12,481 bases of DNA from JBBQWZ01 sp043788745. Its GTDB lineage: Bacteria; Acidobacteriota; Terriglobia; Bryobacterales; Bryobacteraceae. The stretch is from contig JAYVTO010000331.1 of the NCBI GenBank assembly GCA_043788745.1, forward strand, positions 1 to 12,481. Reading direction: 5' to 3'. Numbering within the stretch: the stretch's first letter is position 1; the number at the start of each line of letters is the position of its first letter. Shown here one piece after another: positions 5,905 through 11,930 of the stretch. The translations under genes were made by a program, and so were the position numbers. Below the pieces are notes generated by a model that saw nothing but the letters and a program-made list of their open reading frames with translations, was not told where the DNA came from and did no database searches.

Positions 5905-6010
5905 GTCCAGCAAGGCGTCCAGCAAGGCGTCCAGCCAAGTGTCCAGCCAAGTGTCCAGCCAAGTGTCCAGCCAAGTGTCCAGCCAAGTGTCCAGCCAAGT
6001 GTCCAGCCAA
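5905..6010. repeat. 12-bp tandem array, nine units, between pdxS and pdxT
   Basis: Two units GTCCAGCAAGGC (5905-5928) are followed by six identical units GTCCAGCCAAGT (5929-6000) and a partial unit GTCCAGCCAA that joins a dispersed-repeat copy at 6011. Units are contiguous, with no spacers, so this is not a CRISPR array. The 12-bp period keeps all frames open and gives low-complexity shadow peptides on the plus strand, which I do not call genes. The array lies in the untranslated part of the pdxS-pdxT transcript, 51 bp upstream of the pdxT start. Confidence 0.95.
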
Positions 6011-6087
6011 GAACCGCGAACGAAGTGAGCGGATACTACATCCCGTGCGCCGGTCTTTTCAAGATCCGCTCACTTCGTTCGCGGTTC
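6011..6087. repeat. Perfect 24-bp inverted repeat (dispersed repeat copies C and D)
   Basis: The segment 6011-6034 is the exact reverse complement of 6064-6087, with a 29-nt spacer. Each arm is one copy of the dispersed repeat (core CCGCGAACGAAGTGAGCGG). Transcribed as part of the pdx unit, it would form a very stable stem-loop between pdxS and pdxT. There is no T-run directly after it on the minus strand. Confidence 0.95.
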
Positions 6088-6163
6088 CTTGCTGATCGCG
6101 CTTGCTGATCGCGCTTGCTGATCGCGCTTGCTGATCGCGCTTGCTGATCGCGCTTGCTGATCG
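6088..6163. repeat. 13-bp tandem array, five full units plus a partial
   Basis: CTTGCTGATCGCG repeats without interruption at 6088-6152, followed by CTTGCTGATCG. On both sides lie related copies of the same segment (6076-6096 and 6162-6182, 18 of 21 bases alike), which suggests the array grew from within a duplicated dispersed repeat. Contiguous units, so not CRISPR. It begins 60 bp downstream of the pdxS stop. Confidence 0.95.
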
Positions 6164-6222
6164 TTCGCAGTTCCGTGCTGAGGTCGTCCCCTCTCCAGGG
6201 CTCAGTGCAAACTGCGATCGGC

Positions 6223-7107
6223 CTACCAGCCGCGCGTGGCCATCTGCTGCTCTTCGGGCATGGTGCGGATGTCGAGACCAACCATGCCGTCCGGCAGTTC
6301 TTCGCTGGCTTCGAGGACCTTCACCGGATCTTTCCAATAGGTGGCGGCCTTGACGACAGCTTTCGCAAAACGCTCCGGATCGGACGACTTGAAGATACCG
6401 GAACCAACGAACACGGTCTCCGCGCCGAGCGCCATCACAAGGGCGGCGTCGGCCGCCGTGGCGACTCCGCCGGCCGAGAAATTCGGCACCGGCAGCTTGC
6501 CGTTCTTTGCGACGTACTCGATCAGTTCAAACGGAGCCTGATGCCGCTTCGCCTCGGCCATCAACTCGTCGGAGTGCAGCACGGTGAGCTGCTTCATCTC
6601 CTTCTGGATTGTGCGCATGTGGCGGACGGCTTCGACGATGTTGCCCGAGCCCGCTTCGCCTTTCGTGCGGATCATCGCCGCGCCTTCGCCGATGCGCCGC
6701 AGCGCCTCGCCCAGGTTGCGCGCGCCGCAAACGAAGGGCACCTTGAAGGGGCGCTTGTCGACGTGATTCTCTTCGTCGGCGGGCGTCAGGACTTCGGATT
6801 CGTCGATGTAGTCGACTCCGAGCGCCTCGAGAACGCGGGCTTCCATGAAGTGGCCGATGCGGCACTTCGCCATCACTGGGATCGAGACGGTCTTCATGAT
6901 CTCGCGGATCGTCGAGATCGGCGACATGCGGGCGACGCCGCCTTCTTTGCGGATATCCGACGGCACGCGGATCAGCGCCATCACGGCGCAGGCTCCGGCC
7001 TTCTCGGCGATGACGGCCTGTTCGGCGTTGGTGACGTCCATAATGACGCCGCCTTTCAGCATCTCGGCGAGGCCGACCTTCAAACGAAACTGCTCATCCA
7101 TGAACAT
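6223..7107 (-). CDS. pdxS: Pyridoxal 5'-phosphate synthase subunit PdxS
   Basis: A 294-residue (beta/alpha)8-barrel synthase, normal for the family, which condenses ribose or ribulose 5-phosphate, glyceraldehyde 3-phosphate and ammonia into PLP. All catalytic residues are in place: Asp24 in GGVIMDVTN, Lys81 in VMAKCRIGHF (the sugar-phosphate Schiff base lysine) and Lys149 in MIRTKGEAGSGN. Other signatures include ALIRVPSDIR, DYIDESEVLTPAD, FVCGARNLGEALRRI, FSAGGVATAADAALVM and FVGSGIFKSSDP. The start at 7107 is chosen because AAGGAG lies 8 nt upstream and the alignment of catalytic positions matches; the frame extends to 7173 without support. It follows the MocR-type regulator gene by 89 bp and precedes pdxT, all on the minus strand. 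Confidence 0.98.
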   Translation of the reverse strand: MFMDEQFRLKVGLAEMLKGGVIMDVTNAEQAVIAEKAGACAVMALIRVPSDIRKEGGVARMSPISTIREIMKTVSIPVMAKCRIGHFMEARVLEALGVDYIDESEVLTPADEENHVDKRPFKVPFVCGARNLGEALRRIGEGAAMIRTKGEAGSGNIVEAVRHMRTIQKEMKQLTVLHSDELMAEAKRHQAPFELIEYVAKNGKLPVPNFSAGGVATAADAALVMALGAETVFVGSGIFKSSDPERFAKAVVKAATYWKDPVKVLEASEELPDGMVGLDIRTMPEEQQMATRGW

Positions 7108-7128
7108 GACGTACACTCCTTGGTTTAC

Positions 7129-7175
7129 GCGCGAGATCGCGCTTCGATTGCTCACGCGTGACCTTACGGTCACGC
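7129..7175. repeat. Two hairpins in the pdxR-pdxS gap
   Basis: GCGCGA-GA-TCGCGC at 7129-7142 and the perfect stem GCGTGACC/GGTCACGC at 7156-7175, which on the minus strand closes with the GNRA-type tetraloop GTAA. Both lie in the pdxS leader, 21-68 nt upstream of its start codon. The second has a close relative at 9175-9194. They could modulate read-through from the regulator gene or be mobile palindromes. Confidence 0.75.
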
Positions 7176-7196
7176 CTCGGCTGGGGATTCCTTGCT

Positions 7197-8639
7197 CTAC
7201 ACCAGCGCCGCGGCCGGCTCGTCGCGGCGCATGTCGCGGACGCGGGCCAGTTCGGCGCGGAAGATCTCTCCTAAAACACGCAGGCCGCGCCGGATCTCTT
7301 CCGGAGTCAGGCCCGCAAAGCTTAGTCTGAATGCATTTGATTCGACGCGGCTCACCGCGAAGTACTTTCCCGGAAGATAGCTGACGCCTTCACGTTCGGC
7401 GCGGTTGCTGAGCTCGCCGGCATCAAGCGGTTCCGGAAGACGGACCCAGACATTCATCCCACCTTCGGGATGCGTCACCGTGGCTCCGGGAGGCAGATAC
7501 TGATCGCAGCCGGCGAGGGTCGCGGCAAGACGCTCGGCTCCGGCGGCTAGCGCCTGCTCGCGATGGGCGGCGAGGCGGCCGGACTGCGCGAAGCGCAGCA
7601 GGACGGCTTGCGAAAGCTGGTCTGTATGTAAGTCGCTTGACTGCTTGGCTTCGGCCAGGCGCGCGATCAGGTGGCGAGGGCCGATAGCCCAGCCAACACG
7701 GAGGCCGGGGAAGGCGATCTTCGAGAAGCTGCGTAAAAGAATGACGTCGCAGGTACTGTTGGCTGTCTTCTTGACGGTATCGAGCTCGGCTCCGGCGTAG
7801 CGGAGCGGCGCGTAGAGGTCGTTTTCGATGACCAGGACTCCGGCTCGGGCGGCTACGGCGATCAGGCGTTCACGGGCTTCGGCGGGCATGGTCGCGCCGG
7901 TCGGATTCTGAAAGGTCGGGGTGACGACGATCAGGCGCGGAGCTTGTGTTTCTATGCCTTTAGCGGCAGCTTCGAGGTCGATTCCATCGGGGCCGACGGG
8001 GATGCCGAGCACTCTTGCGCCAGCGCGCTCAAAGACCTTGCGAAGACCGGCGTAGACGGGGTCTTCGAGTAGGACCGTTTCCGCGTTCGAGGCGAAGACC
8101 CTTTGGATGAGGTCGAAGGCCTGCTGGCAGCCGTTGGTGATCAGGATGTCGTCGTCGGGTCCGGCGTCTCCTTTGGCTCGGGCGGTTTCTAAGAGATATC
8201 GGCGGAGGGGGGCGTAGCCGTAGGCGGAGCCAAGTTGCAGAATCGCGGAGGCTTCGCTCGACTGGACTACCTCGTCGACGGTGGCGCGGAAGTCGGCTAG
8301 GGGGAACAGGAGTTCGGACGGGCGGGACGTGTCGAAACGAATCGAGAGTACGCTTAAAGTAGTTGCTGGTGTGCGGGTTACGGGGATCGGGTCGGCACTG
8401 CGGGTGATGAAGCTGCCGCGGCCGACGTGGCCTCTTAGGAGTCCGTCGGCTTCGAGAAGGTCGTAGGCGGACGAGACCGTGGCGCGGTTGACTCCGAGTT
8501 GCCCAGCCAATTCGCGGGTCGCTGGCAGGCGAGTGCCTTCGGGCAGGGTCCCCTTTCGAACGCCATCTCTAATCTGGCCATGGAGTTGGCGGTAGAGTGG
8601 CGTGTCGGAATAGGGATCCAATTGGATTAGATCAATCAT
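7197..8639 (-). CDS. pdxR: MocR/GabR-family transcriptional regulator, probably PdxR
   Basis: A 480-residue fusion of a GntR-type winged helix (about 1-80: TPLYRQLHGQIRDGVRKGTL, LPATRELAGQLGVNRATVSS, YDLLEADGLL...GRGSFIT) with a class I aminotransferase fold. PLP-site residues are visible: NPTG (245-248), ENDLY with Asp274 and Tyr276, Lys307 in RSFSKIAFPGLRVGW (the PLP-binding lysine), and Arg438 in FRLSF. MocR proteins use the bound cofactor as an effector and do not act as transaminases. PdxR members activate or repress pdxST in several phyla, but are often divergent from it; here the gene is upstream and co-directional, 89 bp from pdxS. That position is the main reason for the pdxR call; another MocR role (for example GabR- or TauR-like) cannot be excluded. 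No strong ribosome binding site precedes the ATG. Confidence 0.85.
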   Translation of the reverse strand: MIDLIQLDPYSDTPLYRQLHGQIRDGVRKGTLPEGTRLPATRELAGQLGVNRATVSSAYDLLEADGLLRGHVGRGSFITRSADPIPVTRTPATTLSVLSIRFDTSRPSELLFPLADFRATVDEVVQSSEASAILQLGSAYGYAPLRRYLLETARAKGDAGPDDDILITNGCQQAFDLIQRVFASNAETVLLEDPVYAGLRKVFERAGARVLGIPVGPDGIDLEAAAKGIETQAPRLIVVTPTFQNPTGATMPAEARERLIAVAARAGVLVIENDLYAPLRYAGAELDTVKKTANSTCDVILLRSFSKIAFPGLRVGWAIGPRHLIARLAEAKQSSDLHTDQLSQAVLLRFAQSGRLAAHREQALAAGAERLAATLAGCDQYLPPGATVTHPEGGMNVWVRLPEPLDAGELSNRAEREGVSYLPGKYFAVSRVESNAFRLSFAGLTPEEIRRGLRVLGEIFRAELARVRDMRRDEPAAALV

Positions 8640-8650
8640 GCCGATCCAAT
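8615..8650 (-). promoter_or_regulatory. Candidate autoregulatory operator across the regulator start codon
   Basis: GATCCAAT occurs at 8615-8622 and 8643-8650 (28-bp spacing); the first is part of a perfect 12-bp palindrome ATCCAATTGGAT (8616-8627). The start codon (8637-8639) lies between the two. MocR dimers are known to bind spaced direct repeats near their own promoters. A weak promoter (TTGCGT, 15 bp, GATACC) is possible just upstream on the minus strand. Confidence 0.4.
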
Positions 8651-9106
8651 CTGGAGGGTATCAGATTCGGTCGGGGGACGCAAGGGCCAGATTTGCTTGG
8701 CGCGGGGCTGCAAAACGAAGCCAGTTTCGGATTAGTTGCTTATTTATGTTGCATTAAGAGGTGCTTTGGCAGCTTTGTTGCCCTTCCACCTCCTGGCGAG
8801 TTCGGGCTCCCAGCTCCTGCGGAACGAAGCGAATGGATGTCCTTGGATCGCTCTAGAACCGATCTTGGATGCCAATAATTGGATGGGCCAGCCATTGGCG
8901 CGCGGAGGTACAGGTCGCAGATTCGAGAACCCATGCGCGACGAACGAGGCGTGGCGGTGGTTGAGTTGGAAGGTGACGTCCGATGGGCGGGCGTATTCGT
9001 GCGAGGCTGGGGGGCCGATTCCGGGGTTGGAGGAGGTGGATGCTCGGCTAGTGGAGTGAGGTTGGGGGGCCGTTCCCTGACGGAACTGTGAACAAATCAA
9101 CCCCCA
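8651..9106. other. Gene-poor stretch upstream of the regulator
   Basis: No intact gene is convincing. A plus-strand frame at 8736-9059 ends with a stretch (about 8937-9056) whose third codon positions are strongly G/C and which reads TNEAWRWLSWKVTSDGRAYS, so it may be the tail of a lost gene; other frames are open here too, and I recognise no family. A GTTGGGGG/CCCCCAAC inverted pair (9061-9068, 9102-9109) closes the stretch. Confidence 0.5.
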
Positions 9107-9138
9107 ACCCCCAACGAAGAACCGCGAACGTAAGCGAG
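9107..9138 (+). repeat. Dispersed repeat, copy E (partner at 2189-2220)
   Basis: 32 bp with a single mismatch to 2189-2220. It is followed immediately by the two hairpins at 9153 and 9175. Confidence 0.85.
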
Positions 9139-9152
9139 CGGGTGCCCCCGAC

Positions 9153-9169
9153 GCGGCCCTGCGGGCCGC
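9153..9169. repeat. GCGGCCC-3 nt-GGGCCGC hairpin, copy 2
   Basis: Identical arms to the hairpin at 2760-2776, with loop TGC in place of GGA. Confidence 0.8.
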
Positions 9170-9174
9170 TCTTG

Positions 9175-9194
9175 GCGCGACCGTAAGGTCGCGC
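9175..9194. repeat. GTAA-loop hairpin, relative of 7156-7175
   Basis: GCGCGACC-GTAA-GGTCGCGC is a perfect 8-bp stem. It matches the stem at 7156-7175 except for one compensated base pair (C:G in place of T:A), and is in the opposite orientation. Confidence 0.8.
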
Positions 9195-9368
9195 GTACTC
9201 AATTCTGCACGGAACCTCGCCCGACAACCCCGCCGGGGCATCAATCAGAGGCTGGAATTAGTCAAAACGAACGAGGAAAACGCCGCCTAATCGCCAACGA
9301 CCCATCCCGAATTCGCCAAGTAAGAGCCCGCAGGGTGTCTAGGTTCTTCTTTCATCGAGTAGTCATCG

Positions 9369-9400
9369 AAATGGCCGCTCTTCGGAGCGGCCATTTTTTT
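9369..9400 (+). terminator. Strong intrinsic terminator with UUCG loop, no upstream gene
   Basis: AAATGGCCGCTC-TTCG-GAGCGGCCATTT is a 12-bp perfect stem with the extra-stable TTCG tetraloop, running into seven T's on the plus strand (9394-9400). It is a textbook rho-independent terminator for plus-strand transcription, yet the 700 bp before it contain no convincing gene. It may end a small RNA or be left over from a lost gene. Confidence 0.85.
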
Positions 9401-9441
9401 ACCCGTAGGCTGTTTGTGCCGCACGTCTAGGATCCAGTGCG

Positions 9442-9696
9442 TCAAGGTTTTCTTCCCAGACAGCGACGAACCAACTTCTCCAGCCATTCCGTGCAAGAGC
9501 CCGCAAGCCGCGCACGCCGGCTATACTCGTCCACAATCGAACGCCGGGCGATCTTCTGGTCGCCTGGTCGCCTTGCGGCCCCCTTTGAATCCATTGGCCA
9601 CATCTCGTTCCGCCCACCGCGCTCAAACCGTCGCGTTGCCTGCCGATTCCGGTCCTCGGGTTCTTTCTGAGTAGGGTGCAGCCGAGGATCTGCCAA
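9442..9696 (-). pseudogene. Integrase-core (IS481/IS3-type DDE transposase) remnant
   Basis: The minus strand at about 9499-9640 reads RRFERGGRNEMWPMDSKGAA then IVDEYSRRARLAG. IS481/IS3 integrases have a matching region (RFER..PNELW.MDFKG, then ..VIDDHSR), in which the Asp of MDFKG is the first catalytic aspartate. Only this first part of the rve core is recognisable. The rest of the catalytic triad and the N-terminal helix-turn-helix are absent and both flanks are unalignable by eye, so it is a decayed fragment. The remainder of 9401-9815 shows no gene. Confidence 0.6.
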
Positions 9697-9815
9697 CTAC
9701 CAAAGAACAACCAAAACCCGACCGCTCCCATGCACCTCTGATTCCAACCCTCGTAGTCAAAGTCTGCCTCGCCGCCATCGACCGCGTTGCAACACCGATT
9801 TCGGCCTCAGAAGAC

Positions 9816-9852
9816 GGAAAGGCCGCCTGGGCTTACGCCCAAGCGGCCTCTG
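9816..9852 (-). terminator. Intrinsic terminator of the Flp pilin gene
   Basis: On the minus strand AGGCCGCTTGGGC-GTAA-GCCCAGGCGGCCT gives a 13-bp stem (one G:T pair) with a GNRA-type loop, followed by TTTCC. It starts 24 bp after the pilin stop codon. Confidence 0.85.
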
Positions 9853-9873
9853 AAATCCGTATCCGATCGCTAG

Positions 9874-10062
9874 TTAGCTGGGGTTGGCAGCAGTCGTCAT
9901 GACCGAACTAATCTTGGAAAAAATAGTCGAGATCGAGGTCGAAACGCCCGGCATGATCGCGCCCGCCGCGACTGCGACAAAGCCCGCCATCAACGCGTAT
10001 TCGATAAGATCCTGACCCTTGGTGTCATTCCAGATCCGCAGCTTCCAAACCAAATTCATCAT
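9874..10062 (-). CDS. flp: Flp/Fap-type type IVb pilin
   Basis: A 62-residue prepilin. A short basic leader (MMNLVWKLRIWNDTKG, 1-16) precedes QDLIEYALMAGFVAVAAGA, the type IVb signature: cleavage after Gly16 would leave mature Glu5 and Tyr6, the conserved pair of Flp pilins, followed by one hydrophobic helix (to about 36). The tail (STSISTIFSKISSVMTTAAN) resembles other Flp C-termini. TadV/CpaA-type peptidase and the Tad secretion apparatus would be needed for assembly; none is in the window. The start at 10062 has AGGAG 8 nt upstream; the frame extends to 10170 without support. It has its own terminator and is divergent from the glycosyltransferase gene, so it is likely a single-gene unit. 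Solitary flp genes away from tad clusters are common. Confidence 0.93.
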   Translation of the reverse strand: MMNLVWKLRIWNDTKGQDLIEYALMAGFVAVAAGAIMPGVSTSISTIFSKISSVMTTAANPS

Positions 10063-10289
10063 AGTTTTTCTCCTCTTCCCTTTCCGTGCGACATTTCTTT
10101 GCCGCTGATGCCAAGTTATCATCGCGCCCGATCGCTTGAAATCAGGCGATGTCCTTAGAGGCCCTATCAAAAACGTCTCAGGTGATTGATATTACTGCAC
10201 CTTGCGCTTTAGCCGGACTAGACCGGTTACCCCCTTGGGAGGGGGATCGGAGGTGGTCAATCAGGCGACGGAACCCACGATAGGCGTGC

Positions 10290-10295
10290 TATAGT
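10290..10295 (+). promoter_or_regulatory. Candidate -10 element (TATAGT) directly before the glycosyltransferase
   Basis: TATAGT ends 6 nt before the ATG at 10302. Transcription from it would start at or next to the first codon, giving a leaderless mRNA, which fits the missing ribosome binding site. The -35 region (around 10266-10272) is poor. The rest of 10063-10289 contains a CCCCC/GGGGG hairpin near 10230-10247, an AATCAGGCGA direct repeat (10140 and 10259), and no gene. Confidence 0.4.
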
Positions 10296-10301
10296 ACTGA
10301 A

Positions 10302-11897
10302 ATGCAAGGCCCTAAGTCTGTTGGGCAGGTAGCGATTGCCGTGCTTCTTTTGGTCGCCCTGGGCTTTTCCTGCCGATTGGCGTGGATCAATCGCGATGCC
10401 CCGCAGTTTGGCTTCTTACATGATGACGGTTTGTATCTCGTTTCGGCTAAATCACTTGCAGAGGGAAGCGGGTATCGCCTCGAAAACCTCCCCGGCTCTC
10501 CACCACACACTAAGTACCCCCCAGCCTACCCCCTATTCCTCACCTTGGCGTGGCACCTGGGTGGCGGCTACCCTGGGTGCCTGCCCTGGGCGACGCTGTT
10601 CGGCTGGCTGACAATCCCCCTGCTTGCTGGACTTAGTCTGCTGTTGTTCCGTGAGTATCACTTCAAAGGCTGGCGGCTAGCGGCACTTGGCACCGCCTTG
10701 CTGATCAACCCGTACATGAACCTCTTCGGCGTCAACCTGTTGTCGGAGAGTCTTTTTCTCTGCCTCCTGTTGGCTTCGTTCCTTCTCGCAGCCCGCACCC
10801 ATACCTCGCGAGGAGCCTTCGCCGCGGGCCTCGCGGCAGCGGTCGCGTTTCTCACCCGCAGTGCCGGGCTTGTCCTCCTCGTAAGCACGCCGATCGCCTA
10901 TTGGTACAAGGGCAGCCGGAGCCGGGCAGCCTGGTTTACGCTGGCCATGGCGCCAGCCGTCGCCGCCTGGATGCTTTGGTCGCGACTCCACATCCCGCCA
11001 CCGGGTCCGGACTGGATCGTCGCATATTACACAAATTACTTGAGTTATCAGCTGCAAAACGCCCCGCTTTCGATCCTTCACATCGTACTTTGGAAGAATC
11101 TGGACGGGCTGCTCTACAGTATGGGCTCGTTGCTTTTCCCCAAGGTCTTCGATCTGCTGCCCGCCAAAATTGCCGCGGACGTCATCGCGCTTGCCATGAT
11201 CGCGGGCGTCATCCGGCTGGTGCGCCGGGTCGAGGCCGCTCGGCAGTATGCGCTGTTCGCAGCGGGCTCGGTCGGATTGCTTCTGATCTGGCATTTCCCG
11301 CCGACGGAGCGCTTTCTGCTACCGCTTGCGCCGCTGCTGTTCGCAGGCCTGTTGACGGAGTTCGACCACATCGCGAGCCTCGTCCGCGTCGGGCTACGCC
11401 ACAAAGATCGATCGCAGCGAGTTGCGGCCGCGGCGATAGCCTCCCTTGCCGTCGCGTTCCTGATCGCCTGCGCCGCATTGCAAATCTGGGTGGCGCAGTT
11501 CTACAGCCTCGAGACCGCGCAACAATGGCGCGACCGGCGCGTCGAACGCCAGCCTGCCTACGAATGGATCCGAACCCATACCTCTGCCGATGCCGTGTTC
11601 GTAGCCTATGACGACGGACCGCTCTATCTCGAAACCGGGCGTCACGCGTTCGCCGTTCCGTTGCCGACGCGGTATTGGTATCTCGAAGACTTCGCCCACC
11701 AAGTCGACGTATACCGGCATATCGATACCCTGGCGCGGCATCACGGCGCCAAATACGTGTTCTACAGTACGAACGATCTTGATCGCGACGCGGCTCCCGA
11801 TCAGCGGAGTGCGGTGGAACAAGTGATGCGCGACAATAGACAGTTGCGGGCGATCTGGTCGGGCGGCCGGTCGATCATTTACGAAGTGACGCCCTGA
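10302..11897 (+). CDS. Integral-membrane GT-C glycosyltransferase (GT39/ArnT-like)
   Basis: A 531-residue protein with a first transmembrane helix at about 9-26 and roughly ten more to about 420, then a soluble C-terminal domain (about 425-531). The first extracytoplasmic loop carries LHDDGLYLVSAKSLAEG (39-55) and HTKYPPAYPLFL (69-80). The acidic pair after a His and the YPPxYP segment are what GT-C enzymes of the PMT/ArnT group use for metal and lipid-phosphate-sugar binding. The C-terminal part (YEWIRTHTSADAVFVAYDDG) is common in bacterial relatives. It likely moves a sugar from a polyprenyl-phosphate donor to an acceptor on the outer face of the inner membrane; donor and acceptor are unknown. 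No ribosome binding site is visible before the ATG. The TPR gene follows after 33 bp and may be cotranscribed. Confidence 0.85.
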   Translation: MQGPKSVGQVAIAVLLLVALGFSCRLAWINRDAPQFGFLHDDGLYLVSAKSLAEGSGYRLENLPGSPPHTKYPPAYPLFLTLAWHLGGGYPGCLPWATLFGWLTIPLLAGLSLLLFREYHFKGWRLAALGTALLINPYMNLFGVNLLSESLFLCLLLASFLLAARTHTSRGAFAAGLAAAVAFLTRSAGLVLLVSTPIAYWYKGSRSRAAWFTLAMAPAVAAWMLWSRLHIPPPGPDWIVAYYTNYLSYQLQNAPLSILHIVLWKNLDGLLYSMGSLLFPKVFDLLPAKIAADVIALAMIAGVIRLVRRVEAARQYALFAAGSVGLLLIWHFPPTERFLLPLAPLLFAGLLTEFDHIASLVRVGLRHKDRSQRVAAAAIASLAVAFLIACAALQIWVAQFYSLETAQQWRDRRVERQPAYEWIRTHTSADAVFVAYDDGPLYLETGRHAFAVPLPTRYWYLEDFAHQVDVYRHIDTLARHHGAKYVFYSTNDLDRDAAPDQRSAVEQVMRDNRQLRAIWSGGRSIIYEVTP

Positions 11898-11930
11898 AAG
11901 TTCTGACAACAGGAACGAGGCAGCTGCGAG

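Noticed and set aside
5872..6108. Low-complexity plus-strand peptides across the 12-bp array (VQPSVQPS / SSQVSSQV)
   Set aside because: They exist only because a 12-bp period keeps frames open; no ribosome binding site, no family, antisense to the pdx unit.
5905..6163. CRISPR array
   Set aside because: The units are 12 and 13 bp and directly contiguous, with no spacers and no cas genes nearby.
6154..7161. Long plus-strand reading frame opposite pdxS
   Set aside because: Mirror of a highly conserved gene with high-GC third positions; the peptide is His/Arg/Asp-rich and matches no family.
9287..9496. Small minus-strand protein ending MKEEPRHPAGSYLANSGW
   Set aside because: It reads straight through the strong terminator stem, with no ribosome binding site and no family.
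10100..10125. Sigma-54 promoter for the pilin (TTGGCATCAGCGGCAAAG on the minus strand)
   Set aside because: The GG and GC pairs are 8 bp apart, not the 10 bp that sigma-54 sites need.
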